From NCBI RefSeq assembly GCF_022008395.1, contig NZ_JAIRBB010000005.1:1-64000 (forward strand): a stretch of 64,000 bases of DNA. Direction: 5' to 3'. Positions 16,878 to 26,189 of the stretch are shown piece after piece. The stretch is from Aequorivita xiaoshiensis. Lineage in GTDB: Bacteria; Bacteroidota; Bacteroidia; Flavobacteriales; Flavobacteriaceae. The translations under genes and the position numbers were made by a program. The notes below the pieces were generated by a model. That model was not told the DNA's origin and searched no databases. It saw only the letters and a program-made list of their open reading frames with translations. The first letter of the stretch is position 1, and every line of letters begins with the position of its first letter.

Positions 16878-19361
16878 TTATAGTCTTAAAAGGTCTATAA
16901 ACTTTAAACCAAATATAAAAGCGCCTTCACTACCACCGTTGTAATAGGAGCGAACATAATCTACGCGTAGGAGCCTAAATTTTCCAAAACCGAGATTGTC
17001 AATACCGATTGAAACTTCAGAATAAGGCTTTCTTTCTTCAGTACTTAAAAAATGTGCTCCTGCCACTAAGTTGAGGTTTAGCTGATTTATTCCTGGAATT
17101 TTACCTAAAATCCATCCGCGGAAGTCGTGTTCTAAATGCCCCTCAAAATAACTTTTATTGGTGCTAAATTCGTAATATGGCATTAGGTTGAAAACATTAG
17201 TGTAGTTTGGTGAAGTGCCCACTCTTGTTTGGTTTCCGTTGAAATGTTTGTAATCTATAAATGAAATTCCTTCACCGTTTGCAATGGTGCCCCCTTTTAA
17301 ATTGTAATAAAACTGGCCTTTGTTTCCTAAAGAGATTGATTGATTTAAACTTGCTTCCAAGTGGGTATAATCGTAGTAGCTTTCGGTAATAGCGGTTCCA
17401 TTTTCTACTGAAATATTAAGTTCAGGAAATTTATTATCACCAATATTAAATTTCATATCAGGATTTGAAAAATACTTTTGAGCGAAATTAATTCGAGCTC
17501 GTAACTTACTCTTTACAATATTGTGTTCTGCAATTGCAGTATTAGTGAAGTCGTTTGGAAATAGCGGATTATTACTTGTGTAACTTACATCCTTATTCGG
17601 AATTGTAACATAGTTGGTATTATTAAAAAGCGGTTTACGGTTTTCATAAGCAACAGATGCATATAAGTGCAATCCGTTAATAACTTCCTGACTATAGGTT
17701 AGACGTCCGTAATTAAGCTCGTAAAGCTTCATGTAATTTCTTTCAAAGAAAAGGGTGGCGATTGTATTTATTAGTGGAGATATGGGTTCCTCATCGTTAA
17801 ACTGAGCAACCTTGCTTCCTCCTGAAAGTGAAAAACGCAACTTGTTCTTCCAATTGAAGTTTCTAAGAATGCCAGCTGTAAATCGAAGTCGGTCTTCGGC
17901 AATTCCATAATCTGCTCTAACGGCTGCCGATAGTGTGTTTGTTTGGTTATCGTCGTACCATTTAAAAAAGGTTAGCCCAGCTTTGCTGTTCCAACCTTGT
18001 ATAGTGTTGAAGTTTATTCCTCTTAATGGCCCTTCGTATCCCACCGACCACTTGTTGTATGAGTTTTTATAAGTATAGCCGGTTAATAGGCTCATTACTC
18101 CAGGTTTATTTGATTTAGCATCTATAGAATCTAAATATTGTTTCGAGCTTCTCAATACTTGAAGACTGTCTTTCTTAATGTAATCTTTAAGTTCTTCATT
18201 GGTTAATGGCACTGGACGAATTCCTTTCCAAAATAGACTATCTTTTTTATTGGCTTCTGGTTTAAAGGAAAGTACTTCGTTGGTAAATGTCTTTTTAGTG
18301 AATTCAGGCTCAAAATTGTAATTACTATATACAGCAATAAAACGGCCATCTCCTTTCATTCCTAATAGGCCAAATCCAAAATCAATGGTTTGGGAAAGCT
18401 TAACCCAGAAATCATAATCGGTGTCGTATTTATAATTCTGTTTAATTAGTAAATCACTTACAAAAGGTATCTGAATTGCACTTCCTGTAGTAGAAAGTTC
18501 TACGCCGTAAAGTTGCCAGTCATCCTCAACTATATAAAGATATCCATACCAAACTCGGTCTTTAGGTCGTTTAGGTGTAACTTTAATTTTATTGATAAGC
18601 TTGACACCTTCATAAAAAACTCCATCGAGTTTATAATTGTAGTAGTTTAAGGCGTTATTTGCAATTGGCGAAACGAGAGCAGCATTAAGTTCTACCGTAT
18701 TTTCATAGAACGAAATGTTTGCACTTTGCGCACTGTTGAAGCTAAATCCGTTATCGTTACCGCTTACTTTACTTGCAATAATTGTTTCAGTGAATTTATC
18801 AGGTTTTTGATAGGCTATTTCCGAAATAGTTTCCGATAGGTAAACTATTCCTGTACGTGTACTGTCTAGCGCCCCATCAAAATCACCAACTTCTTGTCCC
18901 AAAATTTTCTCTGGAACATCTTCCACGTGCCACAGTCCTCTCGAATAAAAGTCTGCAGTGTACTCGCTTAGTTTTTCTAAGTTTTCTTTACGCTGTTCAA
19001 TTGTCTTGCGAATAATGCGATAGGCTGGATCTTCTGAAGTGTTTACAATTACTTCATCTAAACTTGTTGTTTCTTCTTCAAGTGAAATGTTTAAAATATA
19101 TGGAAAAGAGGTGGCCGTAATATTTTTGGTTAACGTTTTATAACCTAAAAACTGAAATGAAACTTTGTATTCTTTTTTATCAGATACATTTAAAGAGTAG
19201 TTACCATCGTCATTTGTTGTGGTTCCTATATAGCTATTTTGAAGATAAATATTTACATAGGGTAGTGGTGCACCATGAGTATCGGTTACTTTTCCTACTA
19301 TCTGAGCAGAAATAGTTTTTGAAATTAAGAGAAAAACTAGAAGAAGTAATTTTATTTTCAT
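16878..19361 (-). CDS. DUF5686 outer-membrane protein with carboxypeptidase-regulatory-like domain
   Basis: A signal peptide (to about residue 19, ending ISA) is followed by a CarboxypepD_reg-like beta-sandwich (about 21-105, IVGKVTDTHGAPLPYVNIY) and a long DUF5686 region whose second half has the alternating aromatic strands of an outer-membrane barrel and ends in FGLKFIDLLRL. At 827 aa it is the usual size for this Bacteroidota family. The N-terminal domain is shared with SusC/TonB receptors, but no TonB plug is present. The function is not established. Outer-membrane transport or assembly is a reasonable guess. Confidence 0.85.
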   Translation of the reverse strand: MKIKLLLLVFLLISKTISAQIVGKVTDTHGAPLPYVNIYLQNSYIGTTTNDDGNYSLNVSDKKEYKVSFQFLGYKTLTKNITATSFPYILNISLEEETTSLDEVIVNTSEDPAYRIIRKTIEQRKENLEKLSEYTADFYSRGLWHVEDVPEKILGQEVGDFDGALDSTRTGIVYLSETISEIAYQKPDKFTETIIASKVSGNDNGFSFNSAQSANISFYENTVELNAALVSPIANNALNYYNYKLDGVFYEGVKLINKIKVTPKRPKDRVWYGYLYIVEDDWQLYGVELSTTGSAIQIPFVSDLLIKQNYKYDTDYDFWVKLSQTIDFGFGLLGMKGDGRFIAVYSNYNFEPEFTKKTFTNEVLSFKPEANKKDSLFWKGIRPVPLTNEELKDYIKKDSLQVLRSSKQYLDSIDAKSNKPGVMSLLTGYTYKNSYNKWSVGYEGPLRGINFNTIQGWNSKAGLTFFKWYDDNQTNTLSAAVRADYGIAEDRLRFTAGILRNFNWKNKLRFSLSGGSKVAQFNDEEPISPLINTIATLFFERNYMKLYELNYGRLTYSQEVINGLHLYASVAYENRKPLFNNTNYVTIPNKDVSYTSNNPLFPNDFTNTAIAEHNIVKSKLRARINFAQKYFSNPDMKFNIGDNKFPELNISVENGTAITESYYDYTHLEASLNQSISLGNKGQFYYNLKGGTIANGEGISFIDYKHFNGNQTRVGTSPNYTNVFNLMPYYEFSTNKSYFEGHLEHDFRGWILGKIPGINQLNLNLVAGAHFLSTEERKPYSEVSIGIDNLGFGKFRLLRVDYVRSYYNGGSEGAFIFGLKFIDLLRL

Positions 19362-19495
19362 CAGTATTTTGGAAGATTAGTTATTGCAAAATACTAATAA
19401 AAAAGTTTACATCTTGCTAAAGTATTGTTATCGGAAATGTAATCAAAACTTCTTTTAGTAAGAAGAATACGAAGATGCTAAAATTGTGAAAGCAA

Positions 19496-19963
19496 CTAAT
19501 TATTAAAGGATTTCTTAATTCTGCTAAGTTGTTTTTTGGTATCCCTCTCTTTTATGGTTTCCCTTTTATCGTATAGTTTTTTACCGCGAGCAAGAGCGAT
19601 ATCCATTTTAGCTAACCCTTTGTTATTAGTGAAAAGTACTAAGGGTATAATAGTTAATCCAGAATTTTTAACTTCTTTTCCAAGCTTCTTTAATTCACTT
19701 CGATTGAGAAGAAGCTTTCGTTCACTTTTAGGGCTGTGGTTGTAATGTGTAGCGTGGCTATACTCTTGAATAGTCATATTTATGACAAAGAGTTCACCAT
19801 TACTATTGAATTCACAAAAGCTTTCAGCAATCGAGGCCTTACCTTCCCGGATGGCTTTTATTTCGGTTCCGCGTAAAACAATGCCTGCAGTAAAAGTATC
19901 GAGAATCTCATACTCAAACCTAGCTTTACGATTTTTAATTTTTACGTTTTTCTGAATTGCCAT
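19496..19963 (-). CDS. smpB: SsrA-binding protein SmpB
   Basis: Binds tmRNA and delivers it to stalled ribosomes for trans-translation. The OB-fold opens NRKARFEYEI and includes GTEIKAIREGKAS, then HSPKSERKLLL and ARGKKLYDKRETIKERD. The basic C-terminal tail that enters the decoding centre is present (KKQLSRIKKSFNN). At 155 aa the length is typical. A perfect -7 box lies only 6 bases before the ATG. The tmRNA gene itself is not in this window. Confidence 0.97.
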   Translation of the reverse strand: MAIQKNVKIKNRKARFEYEILDTFTAGIVLRGTEIKAIREGKASIAESFCEFNSNGELFVINMTIQEYSHATHYNHSPKSERKLLLNRSELKKLGKEVKNSGLTIIPLVLFTNNKGLAKMDIALARGKKLYDKRETIKERDTKKQLSRIKKSFNN

Positions 19964-19968
19964 AGATG

Positions 19969-19976
19969 CAAAAATA
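19969..19976 (-). promoter_or_regulatory. -7 box TATTTTTG for smpB
   Basis: Perfect TAnnTTTG on the minus strand. Its final G is 6 bases upstream of the smpB ATG, predicting transcription to begin at or within a base or two of the start codon. Confidence 0.5.
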
Positions 19977-20029
19977 GAAGGAATAAAGAAGAATTTCTAA
20001 ATATTATTATAAAATCCGAAAAGAAGATA

Positions 20030-20584
20030 TTATTCCACTTTTAAAGTTTCTACGTTTCGGTTGTTTCCATCGAGAGTTACCTTGAAAAGTGTTGCATTAT
20101 CGCCATTATCCATCTCTATAAATTTTTGTTCTCCTATAAGCTTGTTTACCAGCATAGGGGTGGTATTGCTGTGACCTGAAATGAGAACTGTTTTTCCATG
20201 GGTTTCTTTTAGAAAGTCTACAGAGTATAAGGTGTTTGGATTGTAAATTTTGGGAGAAATTGCTTTTTGCTGTGCAATGAAAGAAACTGTTTGCTTGGTT
20301 CTAATATATTTAGTTATGTAAATCTCATCTATTTTGATGGTCTCGAAATATTTTGCCCAATTTTTTGCACGCACCATTCCATCTATGTTAAGACTAGGGT
20401 CCTCATTTTCAGGATCTGTTCTGTCTTTTTCGGCGTGACGAATTAAATAATATGTTGCTTTATATAATGGGGTTTCTACTTCACTAGTTTCTTCTGAAGA
20501 CTGTTTTTCGTTATTTTTTTCTTTTTTTTGACCGCAAAATGTAAAAAGCGGCATAAAAATCATTAAAAATAGAAATTGCTTCAT
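20030..20584 (-). CDS. Histidine-phosphatase-superfamily lipoprotein
   Basis: Lipoprotein signal with lipid Cys17 (PLFTFCGQ), a charged linker rich in Glu/Lys/Ser, then a phosphoglycerate-mutase-like fold. The catalytic RHAE is at 49-52 (phospho-accepting His50), KYIRTKQTV supplies the second Arg, and the second catalytic His is in SGHSN at about 137. It is likely an envelope-facing phosphomonoesterase with unknown substrate. At 184 aa it is short for the superfamily but carries the motifs expected of an active enzyme. Confidence 0.85.
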   Translation of the reverse strand: MKQFLFLMIFMPLFTFCGQKKEKNNEKQSSEETSEVETPLYKATYYLIRHAEKDRTDPENEDPSLNIDGMVRAKNWAKYFETIKIDEIYITKYIRTKQTVSFIAQQKAISPKIYNPNTLYSVDFLKETHGKTVLISGHSNTTPMLVNKLIGEQKFIEMDNGDNATLFKVTLDGNNRNVETLKVE

Positions 20585-20742
20585 AGTGTTGAGTTTTAAA
20601 TAACATCAATTAAGACTTGTTAGTAAAGTTATAACTTATTTCAAAGAATCTTTAGGGTTTCATTAATATAAATGTTTACATAAGATCTGTAATTTTATGA
20701 TATCAAACAAAGAATATTTAATTAACCTAAAATCTAAAAGCT

Positions 20743-20928
20743 ATGAATGAAGATCAATTTAAAGGAAAATGGAATCAAGTAAAGGGTAAGTTTAAGCAAG
20801 AATTTGCAGATGTTACCGATGATGATTTAATGTATACAGAAGGAAAGTCTGATGAACTACTTGGTCGCCTTCAGGAAAAAACTGGAAAAACCAAAGAACA
20901 GTTAAAAGATATGATCGATAAGTGGTAG
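20743..20928 (+). CDS. CsbD-family stress protein
   Basis: 61-aa protein almost entirely made of the CsbD motif (FKGKWNQVKGKFKQEFADVT ... KTGKTKEQL). Members are induced by general stress in Bacillus (sigma-B) and enteric bacteria (YjbJ), but no mechanism is known. It is monocistronic and followed by a hairpin terminator. A -7-like TAATTTTA lies about 46 bases upstream of the ATG. Confidence 0.93.
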   Translation: MNEDQFKGKWNQVKGKFKQEFADVTDDDLMYTEGKSDELLGRLQEKTGKTKEQLKDMIDKW

Positions 20929-20965
20929 TTTATTCTAAACTATAGTTACTGCTTTATTTGAAGCC

Positions 20966-21007
20966 AAACCCATCAAAATTCTTATAGTAGAATTTCGATG
21001 GGTTTTT
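20966..21007 (+). terminator. Terminator after the CsbD gene
   Basis: AAACCCATC (20966-20974) pairs with GATGGGTTT (20997-21005), with a nested AAATTCT/AGAATTT pairing, and is followed by a T run. Confidence 0.85.
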
Positions 21008-21551
21008 CTGTTGATTAACATTAATTAGTTGCTCTATTTTCACTAATACCTTTTTATAATAACTTCGCTACAACTTTACAGTAAAGGCCTTATTTACTTT
21101 GAAGTTGGTAGTGGGTTTTAGAAAGAAACCTTAACTGAGATTTGTTTAAAGCAGATTTATTTTAAGCATGTAAATGTGATATTGCATATTGGAACAATAA
21201 TATTGTAAATTTTAAGGAAGTATGTAATAAATATTACCGCATTAACGACCTATTATGAAATGGAAGTAACATTAGCCCCACAAAATCGTAGCGCAATTTT
21301 TGGCGTTTATACCCATCAAGTTCGAACTGTTTTGTCTAGAAATATTTTTCCTAAATTGAAGTAGTTGTCTGAGTTGTGAAACGGAGCGTTAGGTGGAGAA
21401 TAAAAAAAGAGATAGAACTCAAAATCATATTTGTACAGAAGAAAGATTAGCGACTATTTCAAAAATTTATCGAATTTTAATGGTTTGACAAGAGCAGGAA
21501 TGATAACTGAAGCGGAATACAAATTATGTATAAATCTTTATCCTAAATAAA
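21008..21551 (+). other. Gene-poor region with two unrecognised short frames
   Basis: About 540 bases between two strong terminators. Two short plus-strand frames exist. One runs from ATG 21260 to 21364 (34 aa, APQNRSAIFGVYTHQVRT-like). The other is a stop-to-stop frame at 21416-21550 without an ATG, ending GLTRAGMITEAEYK and then LCINLYPK. The second reads like the C-terminus of a real protein and loosely recalls a SHOCT-type tail, so it could be a gene remnant. I recognise neither and see no promoter for them. Confidence 0.3.
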
Positions 21552-21583
21552 AAAATCCCTCAAACCTAAGTTTGAGGGATTTT
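21552..21583. terminator. Bidirectional terminator downstream of clpB
   Basis: Perfect 14-bp stem (AAAATCCCTCAAAC / GTTTGAGGGATTTT) with a CTAA loop. It serves clpB on the minus strand and anything reading rightward from the gene-poor region. Confidence 0.92.
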
Positions 21584-21602
21584 ATAGGATAGAAAAACTG
21601 AG

Positions 21603-24203
21603 TTATTCTACTAAGTTCTCTTGATTTCTAAACACAAGATTATCATTAAAACTATCTAAAAGTATAATACTTTCGGTAGTTATCTTACCCGCAAGAATTT
21701 CTTTCGATAACTCGTTTAGCACTTCTCGTTGTACAACTCTTTTAACTGGTCTTGCTCCGAATTGCGGATCAAACCCTTTCTCAGCTAAATAACCTATAGC
21801 TTCAGGTGTAGCATCTAAAACAATATTTTGTTTCAGCAACATTTTAGACACGCCTTTCAATTGAAGCTCCACGATTTTGCGAATATCTGTTTTAGAAAGC
21901 GGAGTGAACATTATAATATCGTCAATTCGGTTTAAGAACTCGGGACGAACTGATTGTTTTAATAATGCTAATACTTCAGTTTTGGCACCTTCCATTGCTG
22001 TTTCTGGGTCCTTAACAGCCTCAAAACGCTCTTGAATTATCTGACTCCCCATATTGCTAGTCATAATAATAATAGTGTTTTTAAAATCTGCTAATCGTCC
22101 TTTGTTGTCTGTCAACCTACCTTCGTCCAAAACCTGTAATAAAATATTAAATGTATCGGGGTGTGCTTTTTCAATTTCGTCGAGCAACACCACGCTATAA
22201 GGTTTACGACGTACAGCTTCGGTTAATTGTCCACCTTCGTCATATCCCACATATCCTGGAGGTGCACCAACTAAACGGCTCACACTGTGTCTTTCCTGAT
22301 ACTCACTCATATCAATTCGCGTCATAGCACTTTCATCATCGAATAGATATTCAGCTAAGGCCTTAGCTAGTTCGGTTTTACCTACACCAGTTGTACCTAA
22401 AAATAAGAAACTACCAATTGGTTTTTTTTCGTCCTGCAATCCTGCGCGACTTCTTCTAATGGCGTCACTTACTGCAACTATTGCTTCGTGTTGACCTACT
22501 ACTCGTTTGTGAAGCTCATCTTCTAAAACCAAAAGTTTTTCACGTTCACTTTGAAGCATTTTGGTAACTGGAACTCCAGTCCATTTTGCAACAACTTCAG
22601 CTATATCTTCTCGTGTAACTTCTTCTTTAATTAAAGATGTGCTTTCGTCATTTTCCGCCAATTGCGTTTCAAGTTTGGTAAGCTTTTCTTGGGCTTCTTT
22701 AATTTTTCCGTAACGAAGCTCTGCTACTTTTCCAAAATCGCCATCTCGTTCAGCGCGTTCAGCTTCCAATTTATACTCTTCTATTTCCTTTTTCAGATTC
22801 TGAACATTATCTACAACTTCTTTCTCACTTTGCCATTTTGCATTAAGTTCATTTCGTTCTTCTTTTAAATTGGCTAAATCTGAATGTAGAGCCTTCAATT
22901 TAACTTCGTCGTTTTCACGTTTTATCGCTTCAATTTCAATCTCAAGTTGCATTATCTTTCTGTCTAAAACATCTAATTCTTCAGGCTTAGAGTTGATTTC
23001 CATTCTAAGCTTACTAGCTGCTTCGTCCATTAAGTCAATGGCTTTATCTGGAAGAAATCGGTTTGTAATATATCTTTCCGAAAGTTCAACGGCTGCAATA
23101 ATTGCTTCGTCTTTAATACGAACCTTATGGTGTGTTTCGTACTTTTCTTTAATTCCACGTAATATTGAAATTGCACTTTCAGTATCTGGTTCATCTACAA
23201 CAACTCTTTGGAATCGACGCTCTAAGGCTTTGTCTTTTTCAAAATATTTTTGGTATTCATCCAAGGTTGTTGCTCCTATAGCTCGTAATTCACCACGGGC
23301 TAATGCTGGTTTTAAGATGTTTGCGGCATCCATTGCACCTTGTCCGCCTCCAGCACCGACGAGGGTATGTATCTCGTCGATAAAAAGAACAATGTCTCCT
23401 TCGCTTGAAGTTACTTCCTTAATAACAGCTTTTAATCGCTCTTCGAATTCTCCTTTATATTTGGCTCCGGCGATTAACGCACCCATATCTAGTGAATAAA
23501 TTTCTTTAGTCTTTAAATTTTCAGGAACATCCCCGTCCACTATTCTGTGAGCAAGACCCTCTGCAATTGCAGTTTTACCAGTTCCTGGTTCTCCAACAAG
23601 CATTGGGTTGTTTTTGGTTCTTCTAGAAAGAATTTGTAAAATTCTTCTAATTTCTTCATCACGACCAATTACTGGATCCATCTTGCCATCACGAGCTAGT
23701 TGGTTGAGGTTTTTGGCGTATTTGCTTAATGAATTATAGGTCTCCTCAGCACTTTGTGAAGTTACTTTTTCTCCACCGCGTAACTCCTGAATAGCAGCTT
23801 TCATCCCTTTTTCGGTTACTCCTTGGTCTTTCAGACTTTGGGCAATGGCACTTTTAGAATTTAAAATTGCCAAAAGAAGATGTTCAATAGAAACAAATTC
23901 ATCGCCCATTTTTTTAGCAATATTGCTCGCTTCAAGTACAGCTGTATTGGCTTCTCGTGAAAGCATAATATCACCACCAGAAACTTTAGGGAAGCTTTCT
24001 AGTTGCTTTTCTAAAATCTGTTTAAGGGTAACAAGATTTACATTTAATTTTTTTAAAATAAAAGGTGTGGCATTTTCATCCACCTCAAATATAGCTTTGA
24101 GTATGTGTTCATTTTCAATTTGCTGATGGCCAAATCCCTGCGCAATCTGCTGTGCTTTTTGGATGGCCTCCTGGCTTTTTATGGTAAAATTGTTAAAGTT
24201 CAT
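21603..24203 (-). CDS. clpB: ATP-dependent disaggregase ClpB
   Basis: Hexameric AAA+ chaperone that extracts polypeptides from aggregates together with DnaK. The full architecture is present: Clp N-domain (two repeats within 1-145), NBD1 with Walker A GEPGTGKT at 204-211, the long coiled-coil middle domain (about 405-525) that distinguishes ClpB from ClpA/ClpC, NBD2 with Walker A GTTGVGKT near 602, and a C-terminal domain including GARPVKRVVQ. At 866 aa it is full length. No CIRCE or recognised heat-shock operator is visible upstream. Confidence 0.97.
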   Translation of the reverse strand: MNFNNFTIKSQEAIQKAQQIAQGFGHQQIENEHILKAIFEVDENATPFILKKLNVNLVTLKQILEKQLESFPKVSGGDIMLSREANTAVLEASNIAKKMGDEFVSIEHLLLAILNSKSAIAQSLKDQGVTEKGMKAAIQELRGGEKVTSQSAEETYNSLSKYAKNLNQLARDGKMDPVIGRDEEIRRILQILSRRTKNNPMLVGEPGTGKTAIAEGLAHRIVDGDVPENLKTKEIYSLDMGALIAGAKYKGEFEERLKAVIKEVTSSEGDIVLFIDEIHTLVGAGGGQGAMDAANILKPALARGELRAIGATTLDEYQKYFEKDKALERRFQRVVVDEPDTESAISILRGIKEKYETHHKVRIKDEAIIAAVELSERYITNRFLPDKAIDLMDEAASKLRMEINSKPEELDVLDRKIMQLEIEIEAIKRENDEVKLKALHSDLANLKEERNELNAKWQSEKEVVDNVQNLKKEIEEYKLEAERAERDGDFGKVAELRYGKIKEAQEKLTKLETQLAENDESTSLIKEEVTREDIAEVVAKWTGVPVTKMLQSEREKLLVLEDELHKRVVGQHEAIVAVSDAIRRSRAGLQDEKKPIGSFLFLGTTGVGKTELAKALAEYLFDDESAMTRIDMSEYQERHSVSRLVGAPPGYVGYDEGGQLTEAVRRKPYSVVLLDEIEKAHPDTFNILLQVLDEGRLTDNKGRLADFKNTIIIMTSNMGSQIIQERFEAVKDPETAMEGAKTEVLALLKQSVRPEFLNRIDDIIMFTPLSKTDIRKIVELQLKGVSKMLLKQNIVLDATPEAIGYLAEKGFDPQFGARPVKRVVQREVLNELSKEILAGKITTESIILLDSFNDNLVFRNQENLVE

Positions 24204-24407
24204 ATATAATATTCTTTTGTTGCTTTTTATTTATTTCTTTCGGCTTTGTTTAAAGAGCGAAAGTTGTTGTGCATAGTGGAATTACAAATACAAAGCCATT
24301 ATAAAATTAAGACAAATTGTCTGTAATAATCAGTTATTTAACAGACATTATGACTGTAGTATTTAGCTTTTATCATTTCATTTAGATATTTATGACAATA
24401 GAACTTG

Positions 24408-24415
24408 TAGCTTTG
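24408..24415 (+). promoter_or_regulatory. -7 box TAGCTTTG for ytxJ
   Basis: Perfect TAnnTTTG located 16 bases before the ATG. The -33 element is weak. Confidence 0.55.
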
Positions 24416-24431
24416 TATAAAAGAAATTATT

Positions 24432-24824
24432 ATGGGACTTTTTGATATGTTTAAATCACCAAGAGATGCTGCTAAAGAGGAAATAGTAGAAACTCCTTGG
24501 CACGTTTTAGGTAAAATGGAGCAGTTAGACGATTTGGTAGCACAGTCTAAAACAAAACCAGTTGCAATTTTTAAACACTCTACCCGTTGTGGTGTGAGTC
24601 GTGGCGTCCTAAAGATGTTCGAAAAAAATTATAGCTTAGATGACGACCAGCTAAAATTATATTTTCTTGATTTGTTGCAAAACCGAGATATTTCAAATGA
24701 AATTGCAGCACGGTTTAAAGTAAACCACGAAAGCCCACAGCTTATTGTAATTAAGGATGAAGTAGTGGTGCACCACGATTCACATAATGGCATTGATGCT
24801 GCAGATCTCACAAAATTTGTTTAG
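24432..24824 (+). CDS. ytxJ: YtxJ, bacillithiol-system monothiol redox protein
   Basis: Thioredoxin-fold protein of the YtxJ family (formerly DUF2847). A single active-site Cys lies in the motif TRCGVSRG, where a normal thioredoxin has CxxC, and the cis-Pro loop is ESPQLIVIKD. In Firmicutes these proteins act as monothiol bacilliredoxins that remove bacillithiol from oxidised proteins. The gene suggests, but does not prove, that this organism makes bacillithiol. The biosynthesis genes bshA-C are not in the window. At 130 aa it is standard in size and probably monocistronic. Confidence 0.88.
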   Translation: MGLFDMFKSPRDAAKEEIVETPWHVLGKMEQLDDLVAQSKTKPVAIFKHSTRCGVSRGVLKMFEKNYSLDDDQLKLYFLDLLQNRDISNEIAARFKVNHESPQLIVIKDEVVVHHDSHNGIDAADLTKFV

Positions 24825-24853
24825 CTATAGTTTAGTGTTTTTAATTACTATAT

Positions 24854-26035
24854 TTAAAATGGATTGTTTATTAGAATTTCCCTGAAATTATCCTTTATAA
24901 CTGTGCCAGCATCCAAAACCATTTGCTCGTTGCTTGGGAAAATTATAAAATGATTGGTTAGAAGTTGCATGTCTTCATTAGACAATGCACGTTTGTCTCC
25001 ACGGTATTTTAAAAACACATTTTCAAAAATAAATTCTGCTGAAAGAGGGAAGTTTTTTAACCTCCTTTTATTGTTTAAGTCTTTATAGACTACTTCACCT
25101 CCAACAAATACACTTTTTTGTTGCGTGGTAATAGTTACTAAGGCTGAAACATCTTTAAACTTATCTACTTTTATTGGGTTGCCAAGGCTGTCCTTAATAA
25201 TATTTCCACCTCTGTCATATCTATAATTGTAGCCATCCTTTACACGTTCTTTTCTAGTGAATTGTTTTTCGGAAATACGTTCAGGAGAAATTTGAATTGA
25301 TTGAAAATTCAGATCTATACCAAGGTCGTAGTTAATTTCTTGCTCAGGTTTTCCGTGATATTCTTTCCAAAATTCATTTAAGTCGTAGGTGTTAAAATCT
25401 AATAAATCTTGTTCCAATCTAAATGGGATAAATTGCCCTGTGTGATTGTTTAATTCAACTAAAACGAAATCAGTTCCATAAAAATGGGCATCTTCTTTAA
25501 GTTTTTTTACGTCGCGATAATTTGGTTGTACTTCGTCTATTTCACACAAAACATTGAACGCACTACGGAAATCTCTTTTCAAATTACTATTTAAATATAA
25601 TTGAGCTTCTTGATACAGCGCTTTTAGATAATTTTCTTTTGAATTGAGTATTTCATTTGAATAATCGGAAAATATGAAATTTGCTTTCCGTCCCATTTCA
25701 CGACTATGTAGCGGTAGGAGGGGGCGAATCTTATTTTGACGATCTTTTAAGTCTAAGTAAGTGTAGTAAACTTTTTTAGCACTAGAAGTTGATTTATCTT
25801 TTTTAAGAAATTCAATTTCACGCAAGTCCCTATCCGTAGCTTTTAAAAATGCAACCTCTAAATGTTTGATGTGTTTGTCGAATTCTTTAGCGGTTTTATC
25901 TTTTTTAAGTTTTTTAACCGCAAGATTTATAGCTTCATCGTAATTTCCTTGAGAAACAAATCTCTCAGTTCGTTTTACGCTATTACAAGAAAAACTTAAA
26001 AGTACTGTAAATAAAAGAATGTAATAAGCTTTCAT
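24854..26035 (-). CDS. Flavobacterial lipoprotein of unknown function
   Basis: Lipoprotein signal with lipid Cys17 (LLSFSC). The N-terminal third is helical and looks TPR-like (RTERFVSQGNYDEAINLAVKKL). It is followed by a region with LPLHSREMGRKANF and a beta-rich C-terminal half. I do not recognise a named family. It is convergent with ytxJ across only 29 bases. An envelope-located scaffold or assembly role is possible, but nothing in the sequence indicates an enzyme. Confidence 0.7.
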   Translation of the reverse strand: MKAYYILLFTVLLSFSCNSVKRTERFVSQGNYDEAINLAVKKLKKDKTAKEFDKHIKHLEVAFLKATDRDLREIEFLKKDKSTSSAKKVYYTYLDLKDRQNKIRPLLPLHSREMGRKANFIFSDYSNEILNSKENYLKALYQEAQLYLNSNLKRDFRSAFNVLCEIDEVQPNYRDVKKLKEDAHFYGTDFVLVELNNHTGQFIPFRLEQDLLDFNTYDLNEFWKEYHGKPEQEINYDLGIDLNFQSIQISPERISEKQFTRKERVKDGYNYRYDRGGNIIKDSLGNPIKVDKFKDVSALVTITTQQKSVFVGGEVVYKDLNNKRRLKNFPLSAEFIFENVFLKYRGDKRALSNEDMQLLTNHFIIFPSNEQMVLDAGTVIKDNFREILINNPF

Positions 26036-26127
26036 AATAATTTGGATTAGTTGTGAAAGCTAAAATACAATAGTAGGACCAATTTTTAGATAAATACTTA
26101 ATTGTATATAAATTGGTGTAAATAAAA

Positions 26128-26175
26128 AACCACGAAAACACCAATGTGTTATCATTTTAGCGTTTCCGTGGTTTA
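26128..26175 (-). terminator. Terminator-like hairpin after fahA
   Basis: AAACCACGAAAAC (from 26128) pairs imperfectly with GCGTTTCCGTGGTTT (to 26175). It lies just beyond the fahA stop on the minus strand, and a run of A on the plus strand gives U residues in the transcript. Confidence 0.65.
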
Positions 26176-26189
26176 ATAATATTAAATTT

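Noticed and set aside
21389-21395. GTTAGGT as a possible integron attC core
   Set aside because: The inverse partner RYYYAAC within 50-150 bases is not present, and there is no integrase or cassette array in the window.
22870-23499. 209-codon open frame on the plus strand inside clpB
   Set aside because: It is antisense to the clpB coding region, Ser/Ala-rich in the way of shadow frames, and has no promoter or family resemblance.
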